A stretch of 64,000 nucleotides of DNA, taken from positions 1-64,000 of the forward strand of contig NZ_QKRA01000009.1 of NCBI RefSeq assembly GCF_003362755.1. The letters are read 5' to 3'. This DNA comes from Marinomonas piezotolerans. Its GTDB lineage: Bacteria; Pseudomonadota; Gammaproteobacteria; Pseudomonadales; Marinomonadaceae. The notes under the pieces are model-generated. The model was not told where the DNA came from. It made no database searches and saw only the letters and a list, made by a program, of their open reading frames with translations. Below, piece by piece: positions 17,302 to 27,700 of this stretch. Positions within the stretch are counted from its first letter, which is position 1. The number at the start of each line of letters is the position of its first letter. The position numbers were made by a program, and so were the translations under genes.

Positions 17302-20300
17302 AAACCAGCTCCTGCTGATAAGCCTCAGACAACTCTCTGCCGGAGAACATCGCATCCAGTGTTTCAATCAGATGTTTAGGCGGCTTATCCATGATCAAAC
17401 CTTGGGTCTGTGGATTCTCAAAACCCCTTAAGAAGTAATACACAGCGCCACCGATGTGGGTGTCATAATCATATTTAGGGATACGGTCTTTTAAGTGGCG
17501 ATGAAGCGCAACCAAATACAGCACATACTGAAGGTCGTAACGCTTCTTGAGCAAAGCCTCCCTTAAATTATCAAAGCAGTAGTCGGCATCTTGGGTACCC
17601 AAACCGTTACTTTTCCAGTCGATGACATAGTACCTCCCGTCCACCTTTGCAATGAGGTCAATGAAACCTTTAAACATCCCCTGCAATTGCTGAAAATTCA
17701 CTGCTGGACGCTCTAACCCACCCCACGTGTACTGCCGCACCAGACTATCAAGCCTTTGCGTATTCACTTTATTTGCCTCAAACATAAACTCCATCTCGAC
17801 CGACATGTCGTTGACAGAGAGATCGCGAAAACGAAAATTCACCGAGGGCTGTTCAAGAAACCCACTCAAATGCCACCTTGTGTTTAGAAATGTTTGCAAC
17901 CAATCAGACAGTTCCGGTGCAAAACCAGCCAGACCACGTTTTCGACAGCGCGCTTCCAGCATTTGCATTCTTAGCGCGTCATCCGCTTGCGCTGCCGCGA
18001 AGCCAACCAGTCGCTCACCGTCCGAGGTCAACGTCCTCTGCTCCGCGGCCCATTCAATGACACCATGTAAAAAAGTACCGATATGACTGCCACGTGGAAG
18101 TCGATGCATCAGCTTTTGGCTTTCAGCCCGTCGCGAATCACTTGCTTGATCAGCATCGTCGTCATAAATCTGCTCGTCGATAGGTAATTCCGACGGTGCA
18201 TCCTGAGATACTGCCTCACCTTCTTTACCACCAAAACTAAGTGATGAATAACTACTTATCCACCAAGGATCGATGCCGAGATTATCCACGACTCGCGCTG
18301 CTCTATAATGACTATTTAGCTCTACTTGATAAGGCAACACGGACAGCTTAGGGGAAACCACAGCAAACATTTCAGAGATAGGTTGACCTTTTTCTGCCCT
18401 AGGATCTCCCGCCCCAAACACAAGCCGATGCGCTGCAGATGTCGACGTCTCACCATGATCATCATCGCTCTCCGTTACCCCGCCAATCGCTACCCACTGG
18501 GCGCAGATCGCTCTCGTCATCGCGACGTATATCTTACGAACATCTTCCGCCAGCCGTTCGAAATCTGCCGCTTCTAACTGCTCTGTGGTCGCGTTAAATG
18601 TCAGCGCTAAGTTTCCAGCCTCATCATGGTAATCAATTGGAAAATCAGTCGCTTTAACGGGACGCGCATAGTCTAGAAAAGGCAGCATGACGAGTGGATA
18701 TTGTAAGCCCTTAGATTTATGGACAGTCACAACCTGAACTAGGTCTGCATCGCTTTCTAAACGCTGTTGCGTGCTCTCTTCACCGGATTTTTCAGCACTA
18801 ATTCTCTGCTCTAAGTGATGTATCAGAGCCTGTTGCCCTTGTATCGTTTCAGAAGCTTGTTGCAGCAATTCGGAGATATGAAATAAATCGGTAACGGCAC
18901 GTTCGCCGTTAGGCGCTTGTAGATAACGCTCGGGGACTTTTTGATCAGTAAAGAAACGGTGCAAAGTCGGCATGACACCGAATTCGTGCCAGTGGGTATG
19001 ATAGTCTCGAAAGCATTCGATGAAGCTTTCCCAGTACACTTCGTCATGATTCAAGCGGTCTAGTTGCGCCAACGACAACCCCATCAAGCGGGACCCAAGC
19101 GCAACCCGTAGATGAAAACTATTAAAGGGTTCAGCCATCGCTCGCAACACGCGTAAAACATCCTCCGCGTCGTCGGTATCAAACACGTCGCTCGCGTCAG
19201 ACAAATACACACTCGAGACATTCAGCTCAAACAAAGCGCGCCGAAGTTTACGGGCTTCGTTTCCCGAATTAACCAGTACTGCAAAGTCCTTAGGCTGAAT
19301 CGCTCGCGCCCCATTACCCAAATTGATGGTCGCTTCGCCTGCTTGAGATAAATTCAAAAGGTGAGCAATTTCCGCCGCCGCGATTTTCGCTCGATCAGGT
19401 GTTTTAGGCGATGCTTCACCTTCTTGGTCATCTGAGACAGCTAAATCCCATAGAGCTTGTGATGCATGTCTTTGACCATTGATCAGCAGCTCAATCGTGT
19501 CTTTCTTACCAGCTTGAACAGACTGAAATGGTATTGGGTTCTGTGCAGCGGATCTAAATTGAAACGCGCCCTTGGGTTGTGCGCTTTCTGCATGCTCAAA
19601 AAAGCGGTTTACTCGCGTGACCAATTCCGGAGAAGAACGAAAGTTGTGAGTTAGTGTATATTGACGATCACCCGTGTCTTGTTTAGCAGACAGGTAAGTA
19701 AAAATATCCGCTCCACGAAATCGATAAATCGCTTGTTTCGGATCACCTATCATGAAAAATCCCGTATTCGGATACGGCTCAGCCACGTTATAGATGGTAT
19801 TAAAAATACGATATTGAACGGGGTCGGTGTCTTGAAACTCGTCCACTAAGGCAACGGGGAATTGCTTACGAATGACGTCTGCTAGGCGCTCGCCACCTTC
19901 ACTTTGCAAAGCCTGATCGAGTTTATTGAGCAAGTCATTTTGACTTAACACTCCGCGCTGATTCTTCTCATCTTCAACACGTTTGGCCACCCAATGAGCA
20001 CTGTGGCTTATTAAAAATTCATCGGGAGTCGGCAAGGCATCAACGGCCCCTTGTAACTGCGCCAACACCTTGGCCGCCGCTCGGTCAATAGTGATATTTT
20101 GTTGATCAAACCAGTGACTCGTATCCAACAGAGCAATTTTCGCCAAACTCTTGGCCTTGAACAGTGGCGTCAGCAGAGACAAGCTTTCTGATTCAGCGCT
20201 TGTCCAATGCTCAAGTGTCTCAAATACTGTGGTTCGGTGTTTGCTATTCAAAGACGTCGCTTTATAAAGCTTATTTTTACTGGCGTCTTCATGCCCTTGA

Positions 20301-21049
20301 ATTAACGTTGATAAAACACTCCTCACCTCTTCCTTCAGGTTTTTCAGCATTACCTGCCTATCACGCTCGATCTCCCGAAGCGCGTCGGTAAGATTAGTAT
20401 CAACTGGCGCTATCGCGTGTGTTTGGTAAATCAGGTTATTCACGATCTTGAATAAATCATTTGGCGCACTGAATACCTTTAATACCTGCCTCAGTTCAGG
20501 TTCATCTAGTGTAAAAACCATTTCACGCCAATAATCTTCACATGCCTGAATAATGAGTGGCTTCTCATTTTCAAGTAACGTCTGCTGAAAGCTCAGTCCA
20601 CTGTAAAAAGCATGCTCTGATAACACGCGGCTACACCATGAATGTATGGTGGACACGGCCGCTTCGTCCATCCACTCCGCTGCGACATCCAATCGCCTTG
20701 CAGCCGCTTTAAGATCATGCTCGGTATCAAAAGCTTCCTTGAGAGCCTGTAAATGCACATCGGCAGCAGACGAGTCAGTGCTATCTCGAAAACACTCTGC
20801 TGCTTCTACAAGCCGAGCACGGATACGGTCGCGCAATTCGCGTGTCGCGGCTTTAGTGAAGGTCACTACCAAGATATTTGGCGGAAGCAAATGATCTGTG
20901 AAACTATGCTCTGCGCCATGCTTTAGTACCAGCCGCAAATACAATAGGGCCAAGGTATAGGTTTTACCTGTGCCCGCACTCGCTTCGATCAAGGCTGATC
21001 CTGTTAGAGGAAACGTAAGCGGGTCTAATTGATGTGTTGTAAGACTCAT
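17294..21049 (-). CDS. recB: Exodeoxyribonuclease V beta subunit RecB
   Basis: RecB is the 3'-5' helicase and the only nuclease of RecBCD, and it loads RecA after Chi recognition. Its 1251 residues include Walker A EASAGTGKTYTL at about 23-34, VDEFQDTDPVQYRIF as motif II, GDPKQAIYRFRGAD as motif III, VTVHKSKGLQYPLV as motif V, and the C-terminal nuclease with DWKSN at about residue 1145. The lysine and aspartates needed for cleavage are present. It overlaps recC by 4 bases (ATGA) and recD by 8, so the three genes form one operon. Confidence 0.97.
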   Translation of the reverse strand: MSLTTHQLDPLTFPLTGSALIEASAGTGKTYTLALLYLRLVLKHGAEHSFTDHLLPPNILVVTFTKAATRELRDRIRARLVEAAECFRDSTDSSAADVHLQALKEAFDTEHDLKAAARRLDVAAEWMDEAAVSTIHSWCSRVLSEHAFYSGLSFQQTLLENEKPLIIQACEDYWREMVFTLDEPELRQVLKVFSAPNDLFKIVNNLIYQTHAIAPVDTNLTDALREIERDRQVMLKNLKEEVRSVLSTLIQGHEDASKNKLYKATSLNSKHRTTVFETLEHWTSAESESLSLLTPLFKAKSLAKIALLDTSHWFDQQNITIDRAAAKVLAQLQGAVDALPTPDEFLISHSAHWVAKRVEDEKNQRGVLSQNDLLNKLDQALQSEGGERLADVIRKQFPVALVDEFQDTDPVQYRIFNTIYNVAEPYPNTGFFMIGDPKQAIYRFRGADIFTYLSAKQDTGDRQYTLTHNFRSSPELVTRVNRFFEHAESAQPKGAFQFRSAAQNPIPFQSVQAGKKDTIELLINGQRHASQALWDLAVSDDQEGEASPKTPDRAKIAAAEIAHLLNLSQAGEATINLGNGARAIQPKDFAVLVNSGNEARKLRRALFELNVSSVYLSDASDVFDTDDAEDVLRVLRAMAEPFNSFHLRVALGSRLMGLSLAQLDRLNHDEVYWESFIECFRDYHTHWHEFGVMPTLHRFFTDQKVPERYLQAPNGERAVTDLFHISELLQQASETIQGQQALIHHLEQRISAEKSGEESTQQRLESDADLVQVVTVHKSKGLQYPLVMLPFLDYARPVKATDFPIDYHDEAGNLALTFNATTEQLEAADFERLAEDVRKIYVAMTRAICAQWVAIGGVTESDDDHGETSTSAAHRLVFGAGDPRAEKGQPISEMFAVVSPKLSVLPYQVELNSHYRAARVVDNLGIDPWWISSYSSLSFGGKEGEAVSQDAPSELPIDEQIYDDDADQASDSRRAESQKLMHRLPRGSHIGTFLHGVIEWAAEQRTLTSDGERLVGFAAAQADDALRMQMLEARCRKRGLAGFAPELSDWLQTFLNTRWHLSGFLEQPSVNFRFRDLSVNDMSVEMEFMFEANKVNTQRLDSLVRQYTWGGLERPAVNFQQLQGMFKGFIDLIAKVDGRYYVIDWKSNGLGTQDADYCFDNLREALLKKRYDLQYVLYLVALHRHLKDRIPKYDYDTHIGGAVYYFLRGFENPQTQGLIMDKPPKHLIETLDAMFSGRELSEAYQQELVYV

Positions 21050-24000
21050 GCTGAACGCTCCTTTGTTAAGCTCTGCACAATGGGTTCACATAGAAGTTTC
21101 ACATTGGCTTCTAGCGCTTGGATTTGTTCCTCATTGAGAGGCTCCTGAATATGTAGCCGCGCATAATGGTTAGAGAAACCACCAAGATCTTTTTCAATAT
21201 AGGCTTCAACTGCCCGTTCCAAATCCGGCTTTTTCACTCGTGAACTTTTGACAAAATACGCCTTGCCCGCGTTAATGCCGAAACACATCGGCTCATGCAT
21301 CGCGTTCAGCCAAGCTTGAACTAGGGTCTGCAATGCTTTTAGCGCAATATCAGACGTGAACCCATAAAATCGCACATCACCATTCGGCGTCATCAATTGC
21401 GTATCAACCAAATCATGATGTACAACATTGGCAACTAAGTGACGCACCCACGCATTGACAAGATTACGCCATGTCATGGTAACGCTAACTTTGTTTTCAG
21501 TTAAAGCACGCTCGACGCCCTCATCTTCCGAGATAATGCTGTCTTTGTATGCGTTGGACGTTTGCAATACAAACTGGACAATCTGGCCATCCTTTTCTTT
21601 GTAGAGTCGATCTAAGTCGTCTTCGTAAGAAATGGCTTGCCCATCACTAATGTGAATAGACAGCTCGGCTTGCCGGACGATATCAGGTATTGGCTCCCGC
21701 TCGGCGATCGCTCGTTTCCAGCCGAAATACAACTGTTTGACATTGGTTGGGAAAAGCCGCTCTTTACGAATTTCAGAAAAAGCGCCGTCGTGAAGTTCAC
21801 CTGCGGCAATGTGCTGTTGAAGTGCTTCTTCAACGTGCTCATCCCACTGCGATTGGGAAACACGTTGCCGCTTCGCGTATTGCAACACCTGATCATGCAC
21901 TTGCCACTCTTCAAGACGATCGGAGCCAAAATTCTCTACCACTTTGGTTTCTTCAATCTCACTGGGCTTTCGGATATCAAGACGTTCACTGTACATGGCA
22001 TCGATTGGTGAGCGATAAAAGGCCGATAATTTACGGGCATTGAGCGGAGCATCGGGTAGCCAAGCAGGCAGCCGCTGCGCTTGTTCCTCCTGAGCATCTA
22101 TCTCAAGATAGGCGTTCTGCCACTCCGCTTGATAAGTGAAAACATTAGCCTGTTCTTCGAAGTAACGCTGACTGAACGGCTGCATCGGATAGTCTTGCGT
22201 CAAGGCGTCACTCAGCGCGTCATGATGCCAACATTTATCAAGGTAATCGCGTAACTGCCCGACCAATACCGACGGCGGTTGTTCGCTATTATCTTTGGCG
22301 CTACGACCTTGCCAACTGATCACGAGTTTGTCTCGCGCCGATAGTACAGCTTCTAAAAACAAATAACGCGCATCCTCACGACGAGACCTATCTCCTGGTC
22401 GGTAGTCTCCCACCATCAAATCGAAATCCATCGGTGTGCTGACTTGTGGGTAATCGCCATCATTCATGCCAATTAAGTAAACCTGTTTAAATGGGATCAC
22501 TCGCATTGGCATTAACGTAGCAAAGTTGACGGACCCAGAGAGAAAACGTTGGCTCAATGCTGGTTCATCAAGTTGCCCCATAAACGTTTCTTGAACCACA
22601 TCAATAGCGACACGCTCTTCATCGACTCCCGAAGCCACCACTTGCGCTTCAAGAAGCTCGATTTGCTCTTCAATACGGCTAATCACTCGTCGCTCACTGT
22701 CTTTTTCAGCGGTGAAAAAGGTATCCAATACCGACTGCAACGCGCTGCCCCACTCAACCAGTGTCTTTGGCTGAAGAAAAGACTGCCAGATAGAATGAAC
22801 ATCATCCACAAGACGATGCATCTGCCCTAAGATGCGCGCGTCTAAACCGCCGATCTCACCATACGGCAAGACGCCTTGCCAAATATCACCTTCACCAACG
22901 CTGTACCCTAACAGCATCCTTTTTAACCCAAAGAACCATGTATTTTGATCGGACGCGCTCTCTAAACCTAAGGATTGGCGTTGCTCTTTAGACAAACCCC
23001 AACGTATATTAGCGTGCTCAATCCAGCTTTTTAGCGTCGCGACATCGACCTCTTCAATGTCATAACTCGCTCGCAACGCAGGGATATCTAGCAATGACAA
23101 GAGATCCGTTGCCTCAAATCGAGACCGTGTAATGGCAAGTAATGATTCAAACGCTGCGACAATCGGGTGTTGTTGTCGCGCGCTTTGATCTGCGATATGA
23201 AAGGGTATGTAGCGTTTATCGGCGTGATCACCATAACGAGAGAATCGACCAAACACGGCCTCTATGTGGGGCACATAGACATTGATATCCGGAGCCATTA
23301 TCAATATTTCCTTAGGCTCTAAGGTATCTCCTTTTTGTTTCGCAGATTCAAACTCGTTTAACAGCAAGTCATGCAATACTTCTATTTCGCGCTGTCTGCT
23401 GTGTGTTTCTACAAAGCGAATACTGTCGTCTTGATTAACGTCTATCCGCCGCCCTAACTCACGGCAGTCTTGTACGCTTCGTAACTGGAAAATGTCGTCT
23501 TGTAGTTGCTCTAAGAGGGTAGAAACACCAGGAGATTCAAATAAGTCCACCTTGCTGTCTACAAAAAACGCCTCATATTGATCAGGCTGATCTTTCTCAT
23601 CCAGTGAATGAAGATAATCACGCCCGAGCTTCCCCCAAGATGCCAACAAAGGATTACCATATAAATGCGCTTCTTCGAGTGAAATATCTTTGACTGGGCG
23701 ACCATCTCGTGCAGGACGGCGAGAGGTTGCTTGACGCAGAAGTTGTCGCCCTTCGATGAGGTCACCCCAGAAATATTCACTTGGGTTCATGGTAAACAGC
23801 AACACTTGAGTAAACGGTGAAATCGCTTGCAGCACTTCCAGCGTTTGATTAGGTAATGAAGAAATACCGAAGACAATCACGCGCCTAGGCAGCCCTTCCA
23901 ACACACCGTTGGCACGACAGGTTTTCACAAACTCTTTATGAATTTCCGAGCGATTCACGATTTTTCGAGCATCGCCTGAAAACTGCGGATCTTGCTGAAC

Positions 24001-24600
24001 ATCTTGTACTAAATGCCGCCACAGCATGGGTTGCCATTTTTGCTCTTCAGGTACAGGTTTGGAGTGAGAGCTAGCGGCTTCATCACGCTTAGGCAGTATA
24101 TCCATTCCCGCTTCCCATGCTTGCAGCCAGTCTGCGCGATAAACCTGATACTGATCATAGAGCTTAGCGATACGCTCAGCCAATATAAAACGTCGATGGG
24201 CTTGGCTCTTACCCGTTGCCATGAAATTGACCAACGAATCGTATTCGCCTTGGTTCAGTGACTCGATACTATTTAGCAACCGAAATAATCGCCACGTCAT
24301 CGGCTTCATATCAAACGGAGATTGAGTATCTAGCTCCCAAAATGCTGCACGATAGGCTTCCCAAATAAATCGACCGGGCAATGCCACATCAATTGCCGCA
24401 GCGATACCACAGCCCCCTTCGAGTTCGTCTTGTGCGATGGCCTGCTGTAACCATTGCGCAATACCGTTACTTTGCACTAAGAATTTATCGGTCTCTAATG
24501 GCTCTAGTGGGTATCGTTTTAACCACGTTACTAACACATCTTTCAGCGATTCAAGGCGGTTTCCTTGAATGACCATCAATCCCGTCGGCCAATTGCTCAC
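21046..24600 (-). CDS. recC: Exodeoxyribonuclease V gamma subunit RecC
   Basis: RecC splits the DNA strands and reads Chi in the RecBCD complex. At 1184 residues it is close to the usual 1120-1180. Family landmarks are FLVQSNGIAQWLQQ near the N-terminus, the SLPNQTLEVLQAI segment, PFHIADQSARQ, and VYLIGMNDGDYPQ. The helicase motifs are degenerate, as expected. The start is a GTG with GGAG seven bases upstream; an internal ATG at 24576 is a weaker alternative. It is the first gene of the operon. Confidence 0.95.
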   Translation of the reverse strand: MSNWPTGLMVIQGNRLESLKDVLVTWLKRYPLEPLETDKFLVQSNGIAQWLQQAIAQDELEGGCGIAAAIDVALPGRFIWEAYRAAFWELDTQSPFDMKPMTWRLFRLLNSIESLNQGEYDSLVNFMATGKSQAHRRFILAERIAKLYDQYQVYRADWLQAWEAGMDILPKRDEAASSHSKPVPEEQKWQPMLWRHLVQDVQQDPQFSGDARKIVNRSEIHKEFVKTCRANGVLEGLPRRVIVFGISSLPNQTLEVLQAISPFTQVLLFTMNPSEYFWGDLIEGRQLLRQATSRRPARDGRPVKDISLEEAHLYGNPLLASWGKLGRDYLHSLDEKDQPDQYEAFFVDSKVDLFESPGVSTLLEQLQDDIFQLRSVQDCRELGRRIDVNQDDSIRFVETHSRQREIEVLHDLLLNEFESAKQKGDTLEPKEILIMAPDINVYVPHIEAVFGRFSRYGDHADKRYIPFHIADQSARQQHPIVAAFESLLAITRSRFEATDLLSLLDIPALRASYDIEEVDVATLKSWIEHANIRWGLSKEQRQSLGLESASDQNTWFFGLKRMLLGYSVGEGDIWQGVLPYGEIGGLDARILGQMHRLVDDVHSIWQSFLQPKTLVEWGSALQSVLDTFFTAEKDSERRVISRIEEQIELLEAQVVASGVDEERVAIDVVQETFMGQLDEPALSQRFLSGSVNFATLMPMRVIPFKQVYLIGMNDGDYPQVSTPMDFDLMVGDYRPGDRSRREDARYLFLEAVLSARDKLVISWQGRSAKDNSEQPPSVLVGQLRDYLDKCWHHDALSDALTQDYPMQPFSQRYFEEQANVFTYQAEWQNAYLEIDAQEEQAQRLPAWLPDAPLNARKLSAFYRSPIDAMYSERLDIRKPSEIEETKVVENFGSDRLEEWQVHDQVLQYAKRQRVSQSQWDEHVEEALQQHIAAGELHDGAFSEIRKERLFPTNVKQLYFGWKRAIAEREPIPDIVRQAELSIHISDGQAISYEDDLDRLYKEKDGQIVQFVLQTSNAYKDSIISEDEGVERALTENKVSVTMTWRNLVNAWVRHLVANVVHHDLVDTQLMTPNGDVRFYGFTSDIALKALQTLVQAWLNAMHEPMCFGINAGKAYFVKSSRVKKPDLERAVEAYIEKDLGGFSNHYARLHIQEPLNEEQIQALEANVKLLCEPIVQSLTKERSA

Positions 24601-24690
24601 ACCCTACTCCAATCAATCTTTTACTTTGCCCAATACTATATCAATGATGCGACATTTTCTGTCATGGAAGGACGCAATCCCAGAAAAAGA

Positions 24691-24725
24691 AAAGCCAGCA
24701 AAGGGGATAACCCTTTGCTGGCTTT
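24691..24725. terminator. Strong terminator between recC and the adhesin gene
   Basis: A perfect 15-bp stem, AAAGCCAGCAAAGGG and its complement, encloses a 5-base loop. On the minus strand it runs into TTTTCTTTTT, so it is a good intrinsic terminator for the giant adhesin gene that ends at 24750. Confidence 0.9.
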
Positions 24726-24749
24726 GATCACCTTATACAGTGGCCTAGG

Positions 24750-27700
24750 TTAGCCATCCATATTGATGTTGTACTCTTGGTTATTGAAGATCACACTGAT
24801 GGTGTCGTCCGCTGCCACCGCGCTGTCAGCTCCAAAGGTCGCGACTTCCTGTTCACTACCTTCTTCACCAATAGATAGGTGCTTAACGCCTTCTTCATCT
24901 TCAGTAAGCGATACATTGGCTTCCAAGAACGCTTTCACTGCATCTTGATCTTCCGAATTCGTATCAGACGGCAAGTCCAATAGATCCGAGATATCGAGTG
25001 CATCTTCAGAGGCATCGAAGTCCATGATGATGTCTTGAGTAAAGCCATCACTTAGATCGTTATCATTATCGAGGATAAAGATATCTTTCCCAGCTCCACC
25101 AACCAGTACATCAACCGATTCATCGTCGCCACCAAATAGGACATCATCTCCGACGTTCCCTAAGAGATTGTCTTCTCCGGACGTCCCAGATAGGAAGTCA
25201 TCATTCGAAGAACCAACAATCGCTTCTTCATCCGACGTGCCCATCAACTCATCATTGACGCCATCGGTACTGATCGAAGCGGTTAAGTTAAATTCGCCAA
25301 CTTCACCACCAGATGTACTGACGACGGTCAGATCACTGATTGATGTAGCGCCTTCAGATACTGTTACCGTATAAGATCCGTCTTCATTCTGGGTCAGATC
25401 TGCTCCAGCTTGCTGTAGTTTAGCACCAGCCGGCACACCATCGATAACCACACTGGAAACAGACTCATCCGTAGCAAGATTCGCAATACTCACAGCCACC
25501 GCATAGCCAGCTACCGCACCCGTAGTATTAAAGGCACTTGCATCACCGATAACATGGCCATCAGAGAACTTGATGTTCTCAAAACCACCAATATTCCATT
25601 TGATGCCATCCTCGTTATCAAGGTAATCCTGATAAGTGTAGCTTTCAAATACGATCGAATCCGTACCTTCACCACCTTGGAACCAGCTGTCGTCATCTAT
25701 TTTTCCACTGATAACGACATAGTCGTTTCCACTTCCTGCATCGATCGACGCATCATCGACATTACCAGAAACAAATAGGCTGTCATTTCCGCTACCTAGG
25801 TTGATATGACCTCCATCTTTAAGCTTGCCAATGGTCGCCGTATCGTTTCCAGACCCCAGATCCAAGGTTGCTTGAACTTCATCTTTGATAAAGACTTTAT
25901 CATTACCACTGCCTGTGGAAATGTAGCCCTCACTCTTCAGGTCATCATCGACGTGAACAGAATCATCACCATCTCCGGTTTGGAGACTTGCTTTAACATC
26001 ATTGTCAATATAAACGCTGTCGTTGCCGCTTCCTGTACTAATATCGCCATTTTTGTGTAGATCATGACCAACGTATACGCTGTCATCACCGCTACCAGTT
26101 TGCAGGCTAGCTTTAACATCATTACTAATGTCAATCAGATCATCACTGCCATCAAATTGATGCCATTGATCATAGTTTTCAACATCATAGGTCGCATTGT
26201 CGACAACTTCTGCTTTTGATCCAAACCCATCCCAATTTCCAATGATGCCAGTCACTGAAACCGTCACACTTGCAGTGTCATTCGAGCCGCTTACGTTGAG
26301 AGTAGCTGTTGCAGTGTCTATGCCACCTTGGCCATCGCTAACGATATAATCAAACGATGCTTCACCGGTGTAGCCCGCATTTGGTACGAACACAACGTTA
26401 CCATCCACATTGAGATACGCGTAGCCATTCTCAACGTTGTCAACTGACGTGATTGATAACGTATCACTGTCTGCATCCGTATCATTTGCTAACAAGACCT
26501 CCGCATCAATGACAACTGCCTGACCCGCTTCAGCGACAACGCCGTCGATCAAGTTGCTTGTCAATATAGAACTATCTAGTTTGAAGTACGTTTCGCCACC
26601 ATCAGCACTCAACTCTGGCTGGAACACATAATCACCGCCCTGATCCCACCACAACATTTCAATGCTGTGATAGCCAGATTCTGTCACAACAAAGGAGTCA
26701 TGTTCTGTAGATCTTGGGGATTGGTTATTAGCAACCGTCGCTACAGCATTACCATCTACACTGATTTGGTAACCGTCATCCGCATACACTTTGAAATTAT
26801 ATGTTCCCGCTTCTAAGTAAACGTATCCGGACAAACGAATACCGCCATCACTGGTCGTAACTGGATCATTACTTAATGTGCTCGCATCATCTCCTAAGAA
26901 GTCTTGGAGATGCGTCCCCTCACCAACATCACCACTACCTCTTTGATAATCAATGTCCGCCCCGATAAAGGTCGCATCCGCTTCTTTATCCGCAATCAAT
27001 GATTTGAAGGTCTCCAAGTTACTGATTTGTTGGTTCAGGCCAAAGTATTCACCACTCAATCCGGCAAACGTTGGAATGTTATCGTCGGTCGCAACCGGCG
27101 CACTGTTCTCAGCATTTACAGTAATCGTTAGTTGGTTGTTCACCACATCGCCGTCGGCATCTCGCACTTGATAAGTGAAGATAGCTTCGTCTGATTGACC
27201 CGGTTCAATGCTCGTAGCGAATGCACTGCTAGGTGTAAATTCGTAGGTTCCATCAGAATTGATTACCAACGATCCATCATCAGTAGTAATCGTTTCAGCG
27301 ACGATAACGCCACCGTCTGCACCCACATCAGAAGCCAATGTTACGTTGCCCATAACTGCTCCATAAGCGACGGATGACACTTCAACCTTAGCAGCAAGTG
27401 AAACGACGCTAGTCTCACCTTCTTCCGTAGACAAATTAGTTGCTATATTGCCAGCCTCATCGACAAAACCAGCCAAAGAAACGGTGTAAGTCGAGCCTTT
27501 CACAGTCACTTCTTCTGACGACAAGTTAGTTAAACGAACAATATCCGCACTCGGCTCACTGGAGTTAGACGTTGCGTCGTGCTCTAAATCCGCCGTTAGC
27601 GTTACTGCCACATCTTGCCCGGCAATGTTTACCGTCAATTCATAGGTCACCTTAGAGGTTTCAAGTGACTTATAGCTGCTGCTAATAGCAGTATTCACAT

